Assembly: GCA_001898145.1 (NCBI GenBank)
Contig: MKSR01000047.1
Location: 538,461 to 602,460, forward strand
Length of the DNA stretch: 64,000 bases
DNA from: Dyadobacter sp. 50-39
GTDB lineage: Bacteria; Bacteroidota; Bacteroidia; Cytophagales; Spirosomataceae
Direction of reading: 5' to 3'
Part shown: positions 9,387-17,596 of the stretch, one piece after another
Layout of the letters: each line of letters starts with the position of its first letter
How positions within the stretch are numbered: position 1 is the first letter of the stretch
Position numbers and translations under genes: made by a program
Notes under the pieces: generated by a model
What the model saw: the letters and a program-made list of their open reading frames with translations, nothing else
Told to the model about the DNA's origin: nothing
Database searches by the model: none

Positions 9387-10133
9387 ATGTATATAGTCCT
9401 TATTGTATTTGTTGTACATTGGTATTTGTCATTATTCTGTCAAACCTTTTTCCTTCACCGCTATTCAGCTCATAAGATGTTCATAATGAGCAAGCCGTGG
9501 GAGCGGTTTTTCTATTTGCTCACCTACGTATCACAAGGTTCTTCTTACCTGAGCCCGCGTGCATATGCGATCCTGCACCGCATGCACCATGCATTCAGTG
9601 ACACCGATAAAGATCCACATTCTCCGCATCACACAAAAAACGTATTTACAATGATGTGGGAAACCAAGAATATTTACAATGCCGTTTTGAACCGTAAACG
9701 GGCCATCGAAAACCGTTTCGAACGCAATTATCCGGAATGGAGATTGATTGAAAAAATGGGCGATTCCTGGATTTCGAGAGCAGGCTGGGGTGTTTTGTAC
9801 ATCGCGTTTTACGTACTGGCCTACATTTACCTGGATATGCACTGGGCGTTCTTCTTCTTGTTGCCAATCCACTTCCTGATGGGCCCGATCCACGGCGCCA
9901 TCGTCAATTGGAGCGGACACAAATATGGCTACCAGAATTTCGATAACGACGATAAATCTAAAAACTCGCTGATCTTCGATTTCCTGATGATGGGGGAGCT
10001 ATTCCAAAATAACCACCACAAACGTCCGAACTCGATTAATTTCGGTTCAAAATGGTTCGAAATCGATCCTACCTACCCGGTGATCAAGTTGCTGAACAGG
10101 TTGAAGATTATTGAGATTCGAAAGAAGCACTAA
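9387..10133 (+). CDS. Acyl-CoA/acyl-lipid desaturase
   Basis: Membrane-bound di-iron fatty acid desaturase (248 residues), expected to introduce a cis double bond into membrane acyl chains. The three histidine boxes are visible: HRYSAH near residue 24, HRMHHAFSD near 60 and NNHHKRP near 208. Hydrophobic helices lie at about 1-20, 125-150 and 155-175. The short form is typical of Bacteroidota. It stands alone, with a strong hairpin terminator just after its stop. Confidence 0.88.
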   Translation: MYIVLIVFVVHWYLSLFCQTFFLHRYSAHKMFIMSKPWERFFYLLTYVSQGSSYLSPRAYAILHRMHHAFSDTDKDPHSPHHTKNVFTMMWETKNIYNAVLNRKRAIENRFERNYPEWRLIEKMGDSWISRAGWGVLYIAFYVLAYIYLDMHWAFFFLLPIHFLMGPIHGAIVNWSGHKYGYQNFDNDDKSKNSLIFDFLMMGELFQNNHHKRPNSINFGSKWFEIDPTYPVIKLLNRLKIIEIRKKH

Positions 10134-10150
10134 TATCTCGTAATGAATTG

Positions 10151-10183
10151 AAAGCCCTTCGCCGATCCGGCGGAGGGCTTTTT
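10151..10183 (+). terminator. Terminator after desaturase gene
   Basis: A 14-base stem (10151-10164 with 10168-10181, one G-T pair), a three-base loop, and a T-rich tail. Confidence 0.8.
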
Positions 10184-10192
10184 GTGTTTTAG

Positions 10193-10396
10193 CTCGTCTT
10201 CGACTGCCCGTCTTGGGCCGCCCGTGTTCTGCTGCCCGTGTTCTGCTGCCCGTGTTCTGCTGCCCGTGTTCTGCTGCCCGTGTTCTGCTGCCCGTCTTCG
10301 ACTGCGCTCAGACTGACATATTACGCATGTCAGTCTGAGCGCAGTCGAAGACGGGCCATACAGGAAGACGGGCCATACAGGAAGACGGGCCATACC
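10193..10396. repeat. Composite repeat: period-14 array, 29-base palindrome arms, period-17 array
   Basis: Five exact copies of CCCGTGTTCTGCTG occupy 10221-10290, with diverged 14-base units on both sides. A perfect 29-base inverted repeat follows (10291-10319 and 10327-10355, 7-base loop). Its right arm runs into a 17-base direct repeat, GAAGACGGGCCATACAG, at 10347-10363 and 10364-10380, with a partial third copy to 10396. The inner part resembles the palindrome at 27290-27360. This array and the neighbouring terminators fill the gap between the desaturase and histidine kinase genes. Confidence 0.85.
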
Positions 10397-10416
10397 GATA
10401 GCAGTTACTCAATCAG

Positions 10417-10454
10417 AAAAAAAATAGGCAGGCGTGAGAGACGCCTGCCTATTT
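10417..10454 (-). terminator. Terminator of histidine kinase operon
   Basis: A perfect 14-base stem (10422-10435 with 10441-10454) and loop GAGAG. On the minus strand it is followed by eight T residues, correctly placed after the kinase stop codon. Confidence 0.8.
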
Positions 10455-10576
10455 GCTTATTAACACCACAAAAAATGAAATCCTTGTAAATGCGACCTGC
10501 GATTGTTTCGCCCTGTCGACAATACAAATAAGATCAACAATACTTAAAAAGGCGTTAATAAAAAGTTAGAATTTGC

Positions 10577-11959
10577 TTAAAGGCGTAAAAAAGTCAGACG
10601 GAACGTGGTGCCTTTCGGGACATTGGATTGAATGCTGATACTGCCATTGTGCAGCTTAACAATGCGCTCTACGAGCGATAATCCGATCCCGTAACCCTTG
10701 ATATTCGCCGTGTTGTCGGAGCGGTAAAACGGCTGGAAAACCAGGTTCTTGTCTTTCTCGGGAATGCCCTTGCCATTGTCGGAGAATGTGAGTCCCAGCT
10801 GTCCGCGTGACGGATGCAGACAAACAGTTACCGCATTATCGTCAGAGAATTTACAGGCATTGTCCATCAGATTCAGGAATGCTGTTTTAAGTAGTGTTGT
10901 ATTTCCTGTGATTTCCAACCAGGTGTCGTCTTCGGGCAGCTCGTCGAAATTCAGCAGGATGTTGTACCCAGGGTTGGCTTGGGCTAGATTCATACGGCAG
11001 TCAAGCAGCAGATCGTCCACCCGAATCAGTTCTGTTAGCAGATCACGTTGGTCTTCGCTCACTTTAGCAAGTTCCAGCAATGTGTTCGAAAGTTGTCCCA
11101 ACTCCTGAATATCTTCCAGTACCGAGCGGATAGTCATCTGGTATTCGTGCGGGTTCCGCTCTTTGAGCATGCTCACTTCCAGCTGGGACTTGATTTTCGT
11201 CAAAGGGTTCTTCAACTCGTGCGAGACATTCGCCACAAATATTTTCTGCATCTGAAATGCGGTTTCAATGCGATCCAGGAGTTTGTTGAACGTGACCGTG
11301 AGCCGGCCGATCTCGTCTTTTTGATTAGGTACGTTAAGGCGGGTGTCGAGCTTTTGCGGCAGAATTCCCTCCACCGCGTTCATTACCTTTGAAATGGGCC
11401 TCAATGCGCGTTTGGAGAAGACCCATCCGACAATCGCCACTACAAAAGTTACAACCAGATACAGCACTGTGAGCAGCGTCTTTAAGTTCGAAAGGTTTGC
11501 CTGGCCATACAAATCCTTTGCACCGAGCATCACCACGGCTTTGTTGAAGGGGTATTTGTAATAAAGACCTACCACTTTGTAGTCGCCGTCATCATACCGG
11601 ATCTGGCCGGCCTTACGAATCTCGTCGAGCCAATAGTTGGAAACATGCAGGGCTTTCAGTTGCGGAGTAGTGGAGTTGCTGTATATAAGCCGGTTTTTTT
11701 CGTCGAAAATGAAGATATTTTCGTCATAGATCAGGTCGCGGTTGGTCTCGTCAAGCGCTTTCAGTACTTCTGCATTGATGAGCGGCACCTGTACTTTCAG
11801 CAATAGCTCGGCTTGCGATTTTGCTTTCGAGCGCAGCCGGTCGTAAAAGTCTTCGGTAACGTTATAATAGGTAAAAAAGTAGACGGCCAGGAAGGTGATC
11901 AGCAAAATACCGCTTACCAGCAGGGAGAACTGAACCGTAAGTCGGGTGCGGATCTGCAT
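10577..11959 (-). CDS. Sensor histidine kinase with HAMP domain
   Basis: Inner-membrane sensor kinase (460 residues). Transmembrane helices lie at about 8-30 and 161-181, with a periplasmic sensor segment between. HAMP spans roughly 182-235, and the HisKA helix has phospho-acceptor H247 in VSHELKNPL. The ATPase domain has an N box DNACKFSD near 370, GKGIPEKD and GYGIGLSLVE. The start lies three bases after the stop of the response regulator gene, so the pair is co-transcribed. Layout and partner resemble heavy-metal or envelope-stress OmpR-type systems; the signal is not evident from sequence. Confidence 0.9.
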   Translation of the reverse strand: MQIRTRLTVQFSLLVSGILLITFLAVYFFTYYNVTEDFYDRLRSKAKSQAELLLKVQVPLINAEVLKALDETNRDLIYDENIFIFDEKNRLIYSNSTTPQLKALHVSNYWLDEIRKAGQIRYDDGDYKVVGLYYKYPFNKAVVMLGAKDLYGQANLSNLKTLLTVLYLVVTFVVAIVGWVFSKRALRPISKVMNAVEGILPQKLDTRLNVPNQKDEIGRLTVTFNKLLDRIETAFQMQKIFVANVSHELKNPLTKIKSQLEVSMLKERNPHEYQMTIRSVLEDIQELGQLSNTLLELAKVSEDQRDLLTELIRVDDLLLDCRMNLAQANPGYNILLNFDELPEDDTWLEITGNTTLLKTAFLNLMDNACKFSDDNAVTVCLHPSRGQLGLTFSDNGKGIPEKDKNLVFQPFYRSDNTANIKGYGIGLSLVERIVKLHNGSISIQSNVPKGTTFRLTFLRL

Positions 11960-11962
11960 GAT

Positions 11963-12640
11963 TTATTCAACTTTAAGCACATAGCCCATCCCAAACTGCG
12001 TATGGATAAGTTTTACGGGATAATCTTTGTCAATTTTTTTGCGAAGGTAGTTTACATAAACTTCGATCACATTGGTACCCGTGTCGAAACCGATGTCCCA
12101 AACCTGTTCGGCAATTTCTACTTTTGAAATAACCCGACCCTGATTTCTGATCAGGTACACCAGCAGATTAAATTCCCTCGCGGTCAAATTGATTTTATTT
12201 CCCGAGCGATAGACCGTTTTAGCGTCTAGTGAGACTTCCAGGTCGGCAAAACGCAGTACCTGGGCTGTATGCGAAACAGTCGAGCCGCGTTTGGTGAGCG
12301 CGCGTACGCGTGCGAGCAATTCTTTAAATTCAAAGGGCTTGACCAGATAGTCGTCCGCACCGGCATCCAGGCCCGTTACTTTGTCGTCGGTGGTGCCCAA
12401 TGCGGTGAGCATCAATATAGGCGTTTCGTCGCCCCAGCTGCGAATTTCTCTGCAAAGCTCAATCCCGTTGATACCTGGAATGATGATGTCGCTGATGATC
12501 AGCTGGTAAGCATTACTACGCGCGAGCTGTTTACCGATCAGGCCGTCATAAGCGATATCCACTTCGTATCCATTCTCTTCCAGCCCTTGCCGTATGGATT
12601 GCAAAGTTTTTGGCTCGTCCTCTATCAGTAACAGTTTCAT
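11963..12640 (-). CDS. OmpR-family response regulator
   Basis: A 225-residue regulator. The receiver domain (1-115) has acidic residues E7/D8, phospho-acceptor D51 and K101 in LVKPF. The winged-helix DNA-binding domain (about 130-225) has the typical NLTAREFNLL and the C-terminal hairpin YLRKKIDKDY...GMGYVL. Its start overlaps the stop of the 5'-nucleotidase gene by four bases (ATGA), and the histidine kinase follows three bases downstream. The layout implies translational coupling across the whole minus-strand group. Confidence 0.92.
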   Translation of the reverse strand: MKLLLIEDEPKTLQSIRQGLEENGYEVDIAYDGLIGKQLARSNAYQLIISDIIIPGINGIELCREIRSWGDETPILMLTALGTTDDKVTGLDAGADDYLVKPFEFKELLARVRALTKRGSTVSHTAQVLRFADLEVSLDAKTVYRSGNKINLTAREFNLLVYLIRNQGRVISKVEIAEQVWDIGFDTGTNVIEVYVNYLRKKIDKDYPVKLIHTQFGMGYVLKVE

Positions 12641-13170
12641 ATGCTGTGCAAAAATAATTCCGACACTTCGTTCCAGCTTGAAACACGCTTGTAGGCCGTT
12701 TCGCGGAGGTTGTGCGGGGATGAAAAAAGAATGCCTTTGCCCTGGAATGCCGCCAGGTTGCGAACGTGGTCGTCAATCAGGTAATCCGACCGGATAATAC
12801 TTTTATATCCGCAGAACACGACATTGGTCCACGGGATGAATGGAAAGTGCTTTTTTAACCAGTCGAACTTGTCCCTGAAAGAATTCGGAAATTCCATACA
12901 GGCCGTCGCAACAAACAATTCGTAGTACTTTGAAAGTGTGTAAACCGTTTCAATAGCGCCTTCTTTCACCTGGATATCTGCAAAAAAGCCGGGCTCATTC
13001 ATGATTTTATGCAGCTTCGACAACTGTTTAGGATGCAATAATTCCCTCAAACCTCTGGTCTGAAAATCCTCCCGGTTCAGAGTGGTCGAAAAATCGGCAA
13101 GGACAATGTCGACAAGCTTTTCGTGCGTATTCGCCAGCACATCGTCCATGTCCAGGGTTAATCTCAGCAT
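12637..13170 (-). CDS. 5'(3')-deoxyribonucleotidase-like HAD phosphatase
   Basis: A 177-residue HAD-superfamily protein of the NT5C type. It opens LTLDMDDVLANTHEK, giving the DxDxV nucleophile/acid pair, and has the late acidic motif SDYLIDDHVRN near residue 130. The family dephosphorylates deoxynucleoside monophosphates; the exact substrate is not shown by sequence. It starts one base inside the E2 stop (TGATG) and its end overlaps the response regulator start, so it sits in the middle of a four-gene operon. Confidence 0.82.
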   Translation of the reverse strand: MLRLTLDMDDVLANTHEKLVDIVLADFSTTLNREDFQTRGLRELLHPKQLSKLHKIMNEPGFFADIQVKEGAIETVYTLSKYYELFVATACMEFPNSFRDKFDWLKKHFPFIPWTNVVFCGYKSIIRSDYLIDDHVRNLAAFQGKGILFSSPHNLRETAYKRVSSWNEVSELFLHSI

Positions 13171-14465
13171 CAGATTATGGTTCGGCTAGTGTCGAAGTTT
13201 TCGAGATAATCGTTCACGCGTTTCAGGAACAGGCCGCCCAGAGAGCCATCCACCACGCGGTGATCGTACGAATGTGAGACGAACATCATGCTGCGGATTC
13301 CGATCAGGTCCCCCTGGGGTGTCTCGATAACGGCCGGCTTCTTTTTGATGGCCCCAAATGCCATGATCGCTACCTGGGGCTGGACGATGATCGGTGTACC
13401 CATCAGGTTGGAGAATGCGCCAATGTTGGAAACGGTATAGGTGCCGCCGGCAAGGTCATCTGCTTTGAGCCGGTTTTCACGCGCACGCTTCGCCAGATCG
13501 TTCACCTTGCGGGCCAGGCCTGGCAGATCATAGCGGTCTGCATTATGGATCACAGGCACGATCAGGTTACCGTCTGGTAGCGCCACGGCCATTCCGATAT
13601 TAATGTCTTTCTTCTTGATGATCTTGTCGCCCTCCACGGAGATGTTGATCAGCGGGTAATCTTTGATGGCTTTCGCGACCGCTTCGATAAGAATGGGCGT
13701 GAACGTAATGCTGTCGCCTGTTTTCTTCCGATATTCAGTTTTCACATGCTCACGCCAGCCAACTACCGGGGTCATATCCGTTTCGATAAACGAGGTAACG
13801 TGTGCCGAAATGCGTTTGGAATCCACCATTCGCTGTGAAATCATCTTCCGCATGCGGTCCATTTCGATGATCTCGTTGCTACCATTCAGAGAAACAGCGG
13901 GGGCAGGAGCGGCGGCAGGCCCTTTTTGGCGACGATGCTCGACGTACGAAAGTATATCATCTTTCGTAACCCTGTTTTCAAGCCCGCTTCCTTTGATTAC
14001 TTTCAGCTCATCCACCGGAATTCGTTCTTCACGGGCAATGCTGAGCACCAGCGGCGAATAGAATGAGTTGACCTGCGCATTGGCCTGCGCGTATTCGTAG
14101 GTCAGTTCCGGAGTTCTGTCCACGGCGGCCTGAAAATCCTTTTCAAGTACCGCTGCGGTGGAAGCAGCCTCTTCCTCAGTACCTATCAGGGCAGGCGTGC
14201 CCGCATCTTGTGCTACCACGTCGTCGGCCACTTCGATATGTGCCACAGCGCTGCCAATCGGGACTACATCGTCCACTTTCACAAGCCATTTTGTAAGGGT
14301 TCCCTCATATGGGCAGGGCACTTCTGTATCTACTTTATCGGTAGCCACTTCCAGGATGGAGTCATCTATCCGCACCTTGGCACCCTCTTCCGCAAGCAGG
14401 TGCAGCACGGTGCATTCCATGATGCTTTCCCCCATCGGAGGCATTACCATTTCAATTATTTTCAT
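13170..14465 (-). CDS. 2-oxo acid dehydrogenase E2 (dihydrolipoyl acyltransferase)
   Basis: Core component of a 2-oxo acid dehydrogenase complex (431 residues). The lipoyl domain (1-78) contains the lipoyl lysine in ATDKVDTEV. The peripheral-subunit-binding domain (about 130-170) contains VLSIAREERIP. A proline/alanine linker leads to the acyltransferase domain with HSYDHRVVDG near the C-terminus. The substrate could be pyruvate, 2-oxoglutarate or branched-chain oxo acids; the form resembles Bacteroidota branched-chain E2. No E1 or E3 gene is adjacent. The start was set at MKIIEMVMPPMGE, since nine extra upstream residues lie before the conserved lipoyl start. Confidence 0.9.
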   Translation of the reverse strand: MKIIEMVMPPMGESIMECTVLHLLAEEGAKVRIDDSILEVATDKVDTEVPCPYEGTLTKWLVKVDDVVPIGSAVAHIEVADDVVAQDAGTPALIGTEEEAASTAAVLEKDFQAAVDRTPELTYEYAQANAQVNSFYSPLVLSIAREERIPVDELKVIKGSGLENRVTKDDILSYVEHRRQKGPAAAPAPAVSLNGSNEIIEMDRMRKMISQRMVDSKRISAHVTSFIETDMTPVVGWREHVKTEYRKKTGDSITFTPILIEAVAKAIKDYPLINISVEGDKIIKKKDINIGMAVALPDGNLIVPVIHNADRYDLPGLARKVNDLAKRARENRLKADDLAGGTYTVSNIGAFSNLMGTPIIVQPQVAIMAFGAIKKKPAVIETPQGDLIGIRSMMFVSHSYDHRVVDGSLGGLFLKRVNDYLENFDTSRTII

Positions 14466-14529
14466 AAATGGTGTTTTTTCGAAGGTAAGCAAAACATGCT
14501 TCTGTTACCTTTATGTTCCTGATCTTACT

Positions 14530-15801
14530 TTAACCCTTAACTGCGAGAGAAGTTTTTAGAATGGTTTTTCTAAGCAGATTGAGCGCATAAGAGCAGGTTA
14601 GTTCTATATTGATTTTTCTATTGTTTCTCAACGTCAGCAACTGGGTAAAAGTCTCCTCGGGCGTAGCACACGCAATCCACACGGTGCCTACCGGCTTTTC
14701 CGGAGTTCCGCCGTCGGGCCCCGCAATGCCGGTAGTTGATATTGCAAAGGTTGTGTTCAGCAGGCGGCGTGCGCCTTCGGCCATTTCGCGGGCGGTTTGT
14801 TCGCTCACCGCGCCATAGGCGTCCAGGGTTTCACGAGACACACCCAGCACATTCATTTTGATTTCATTACTATAACTCACCACCGATCCCTGATAATAGC
14901 GGGAAGAACCGGGAACGCTGGTGATCTGATTGGCAACATACCCGCCCGTACAGCTCTCGGCGGTCGCAACTGTCGCGCGATTGTTCAGCAGCAATGTACC
15001 TATAATCGTTTCCAGTTCATCAGAGGCAAAGCCAAAAACGAACTCTTCAATGAGCGGCATTACGGACGCCACTTGTTCGTCGAGTTGTTTTTCCAATACG
15101 GCCTGGTCGGTACCCGTACCCGTAAGCCGCAGCTTCACCTGCCCAAAATGCGGTAAATAGGCCAGCTTGATATGTTCAGGCAATGCATCTTCCCAGGCAG
15201 CAATTTTTTCGGCAAGAAATGATTCCCCGATACCTATCGTCCGTATTTGTTTATGCTGGATGATATGGGTCGAAAACCGGGCTTTAAGCCTCGGCAGGAT
15301 TTCGAACTCCATTAAATTCTTCATTTCAAAAGGCACACCGGGCAACGAAACATAGATGACCCCGTCCTGTTCGAACCACATTCCGGGTGCGGTGCCCCAT
15401 AGGTTCGGGATGTAGGTACAATTTTTGGGAAGTGCTGCCTGCTGAATATTCAGCTCGGTCATGACACGCCCGCGTTTCGCGAAAAACTCGGTAACCAATG
15501 CCAGGGCTTCCTGATTGATTTCGAGTTCGGTACCAAAGTATTCGCAGAAAGTGTGCTTGGTAATGTCGTCACGTGTAGGGCCGAGGCCGCCCGTCACGAT
15601 TACCACGTCTACTCGTCTGCTGGCCTGCGTGAAAGCGTCGAGAATATCCTGCCTGTTATCGCCAACGGATGTTTTCCTTACCGGACGAACGCCGATGTCA
15701 GTCAGTTGGGTGCCAATCCATTGTGTATTCGTATCGACGATCTGGCCGAAAAGAATCTCATCACCGATGGTGATTATTTCGGCCCTGGCAGAGGAAATCA
15801 T
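14530..15801 (-). CDS. cinA: CinA family nicotinamide-nucleotide amidase
   Basis: A 423-residue protein. The N-terminal molybdopterin-binding-like domain (about 5-170, with ITIGDEILFGQIVDTN and TGGLGPTRDDIT) has in homologues an ADP-ribose pyrophosphatase activity. The C-terminal amidase domain (about 260-415, with ATAESCTGG and STTGIAGPDGG) hydrolyses NMN to nicotinate mononucleotide in pyridine nucleotide salvage. The full-length fusion is the common bacterial form. It is 64 bases upstream of the E2 operon on the same strand. Confidence 0.93.
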   Translation of the reverse strand: MISSARAEIITIGDEILFGQIVDTNTQWIGTQLTDIGVRPVRKTSVGDNRQDILDAFTQASRRVDVVIVTGGLGPTRDDITKHTFCEYFGTELEINQEALALVTEFFAKRGRVMTELNIQQAALPKNCTYIPNLWGTAPGMWFEQDGVIYVSLPGVPFEMKNLMEFEILPRLKARFSTHIIQHKQIRTIGIGESFLAEKIAAWEDALPEHIKLAYLPHFGQVKLRLTGTGTDQAVLEKQLDEQVASVMPLIEEFVFGFASDELETIIGTLLLNNRATVATAESCTGGYVANQITSVPGSSRYYQGSVVSYSNEIKMNVLGVSRETLDAYGAVSEQTAREMAEGARRLLNTTFAISTTGIAGPDGGTPEKPVGTVWIACATPEETFTQLLTLRNNRKINIELTCSYALNLLRKTILKTSLAVKG

Positions 15802-15908
15802 AGGTTTGAAACAGGTTAAATGGGATCGTTATTTTCCCAAAAATAAGTAAAATTAATCGTTATTGAGTACGTTTGAACCGTAGTGAAATATTAACAAACT
15901 CTATTGTA

Positions 15909-16634
15909 ATGAAATACAAAATCCTTTCGTTAACGCTGTTTTGGCTCATTTCAGGATACGCATCGCAGGCCCAGTTCAGCCTTGGAAAGCTTCTTGGAAA
16001 GGGAGGAGGGAAGAGCGGTGGTCTCAGTGAAAATGAGATCGTTCTGGGACTGAAAGAGGCATTAAACGTGGGCATCAGCAACGGTTCCGAGTCCGCATCT
16101 AAAGTGGACGGCTTCTTTAAAAATGAACTGATCAAGATTGCAGTGCCGCCGGAGGCGCAGAAAGTAGCGGAGACATTGCGCAAAATGGGGCTGGGCGCTG
16201 AGGTCGATAAATTCACTTTGTCTCTGAACCGTGCCGCCGAGGATGCCGCCAAGAAGTCTAAACCGATTTTTGTGAAGGCCATCACCTCCATGACGGTACC
16301 CGATGCGCTCGGCATCCTTAAAGGGCAGGACGATGCCGCCACGCAATATTTGAAGAAGTCGACCAACGACGAGCTGTTTAAGACATTCTTCCCCGTGGTA
16401 GACAGCACTTTGAACCTTAACAAAGCCACAGAATACTACTCCGACATTGTAAACACCTACAACAAGCTCCCGCTTGTCAAAAAGGTGAACCCCGATTTGA
16501 AAGAGTATGCGACACAAAAGACCATCGACGGCCTGTACGTGCTGATCGCACAGGAAGAAAAGAAAATTCGTGAGAATCCGGGGGCACGGGTGACTGAATT
16601 GCTTAAAAAAGTGTTCAGTCAGGCAGGGAAGTGA
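15909..16634 (+). CDS. DUF4197 protein, exported
   Basis: A 241-residue protein with an N-terminal signal peptide (about 1-21, ASQAQ) and a largely helical body. Segments ENEIVLGLKEALNVGI, KIAVPPEAQKV and the late KTIDGLYVLIAQEEKKIR match the DUF4197 family as I know it. Function is unknown; a periplasmic location is inferred. The ATG at 15909 was chosen because it begins the signal peptide. A TACGTTTG element at 15868-15875 could be the -7 site. Confidence 0.8.
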   Translation: MKYKILSLTLFWLISGYASQAQFSLGKLLGKGGGKSGGLSENEIVLGLKEALNVGISNGSESASKVDGFFKNELIKIAVPPEAQKVAETLRKMGLGAEVDKFTLSLNRAAEDAAKKSKPIFVKAITSMTVPDALGILKGQDDAATQYLKKSTNDELFKTFFPVVDSTLNLNKATEYYSDIVNTYNKLPLVKKVNPDLKEYATQKTIDGLYVLIAQEEKKIRENPGARVTELLKKVFSQAGK

Positions 16635-16642
16635 GTTTTGCT

Positions 16643-16650
16643 TACTTTTG
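16643..16650 (+). promoter_or_regulatory. Possible -7 element of gldC
   Basis: TACTTTTG matches TAnnTTTG, 19 bases before the gldC ATG. No clear -33 element accompanies it. Confidence 0.4.
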
Positions 16651-16669
16651 TAAAAATTAACACCTCAAT

Positions 16670-17011
16670 ATGAAAAAGTCAGAAATACATTTTACCGTTG
16701 AACTCGACGAAAAAAATATACCGGAGAAGATCTTTTGGGACGCTACCGACAACCCGAATGAAGGCATCAACGACACCCGCGCGATCGCCATCGGCGTGTG
16801 GGACCATTATCATCGGGGAACCTTGAAGATTGACCTTTGGACGAAGGATATGGAAGTTTTCGAGATGAAGCGGTTCTATATCGAATTGATGAGCGGCATT
16901 GCAGATACGCTGCTGACAGCTACTAATGACCGCGGCATGGCCGACATGATCGAGGGGGTTTGCGACACGTTGAGCAAGCGCCTGGATGAAGAAATGAAGG
17001 CGGCGAAATAA
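16670..17011 (+). CDS. gldC: Gliding motility protein GldC
   Basis: A 113-residue cytoplasmic protein matching GldC of Bacteroidota (MKKSEIHFTVELDE... IFWDATDN... and ADMIEGVCDTL). GldC is an accessory factor in the gliding machinery that overlaps type IX secretion; its biochemical role is unclear. No other gld gene is in the window. It ends just before a small palindrome that separates it from the convergent ispG operon. Confidence 0.88.
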   Translation: MKKSEIHFTVELDEKNIPEKIFWDATDNPNEGINDTRAIAIGVWDHYHRGTLKIDLWTKDMEVFEMKRFYIELMSGIADTLLTATNDRGMADMIEGVCDTLSKRLDEEMKAAK

Positions 17012-17014
17012 CGA

Positions 17015-17054
17015 AATGTCGCGCTGAGCGGCCCCGTTCGCTCAGGATGACATT
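17015..17054. repeat. Imperfect palindrome between convergent genes
   Basis: AATGTCGCGCTGAGCG and CGCTCAGGATGACATT form a 16-base stem with two mismatches around an 8-base loop. It resembles the arms at 10291-10355 and 27290-27360, so it is probably a diverged member of the same interspersed family. Confidence 0.55.
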
Positions 17055-17412
17055 ACTCAATATCTTTCAATTCCAGCTGCGTTTTCTTCGGCAAACTGGC
17101 CGCGACCAGATCGTAGGAATCCTTTACCCAGCTGAAAAGCTCTTCGCTTGGAATGCTGCCCGTCACGTGGACGGTATTCCAATGCTTCTTATTCATGTGA
17201 TATCCCGGCTTTACGTCGGGATATTTTTCTCTCAGTTCTTCGGCTTTTTCGGGGTCGCATTTCGCGTTAAACGAATGCTGCGGGGAATCCAGCGGTGTGA
17301 GCAGGAATACTTTTCCCATAACTTTAAAAACCAACGTATCCGGCCCGAAAGGTAGCTCTTCCGTGACGCCGGGTAATTTCAGACAGTAATCCCGCAGTGT
17401 TTCTAGGTTCAT
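17053..17412 (-). CDS. MmcQ/YjbR family protein
   Basis: A 119-residue protein of the YjbR fold: MNLETLRDYCLKLPGVTEELPFG at the start, FLLTPLD in the middle, and the HMNKKHWNTVHV segment near residue 75. Members resemble a DNA-binding CyaY-like fold, but no role is established. The ATG overlaps the stop of the upstream 59-residue gene (ATGA), which fixes the start and argues against a longer form. Confidence 0.85.
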   Translation of the reverse strand: MNLETLRDYCLKLPGVTEELPFGPDTLVFKVMGKVFLLTPLDSPQHSFNAKCDPEKAEELREKYPDVKPGYHMNKKHWNTVHVTGSIPSEELFSWVKDSYDLVAASLPKKTQLELKDIE

Positions 17413-17588
17413 CGTGTCAAAGCTCTGAATATCATTATAATAACACAAATCAAAAACATGGCGATCGAGATGCGGTTGATCCCGTGCATCATGCGCAAAT
17501 TAAACGAATCGGGGTTGTTCGGGTCGCGTTTCTTGAAAACGCGGACAAAGTAGGAAAAGACTTCGCCTAGTTGAAAGTATTTTTTCAT
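17409..17588 (-). CDS. Small membrane protein, DUF6728-like
   Basis: A 59-residue protein starting MKKYFQLGEVFSYF and ending in a single transmembrane helix (about 40-56, AMFLICVIIMIF). The motif NLRMMHGINRIS precedes the helix. It resembles the DUF6728 family as I recall it; function is unknown. It lies eight bases after the ispG stop, and its own stop overlaps the MmcQ start by four bases. Both junctions and the intact frame make it a convincing gene in spite of its size. The N-terminal part is basic, suggesting a cytoplasmic side. Confidence 0.75.
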   Translation of the reverse strand: MKKYFQLGEVFSYFVRVFKKRDPNNPDSFNLRMMHGINRISIAMFLICVIIMIFRALTR

Positions 17589-17596
17589 CGTATATT

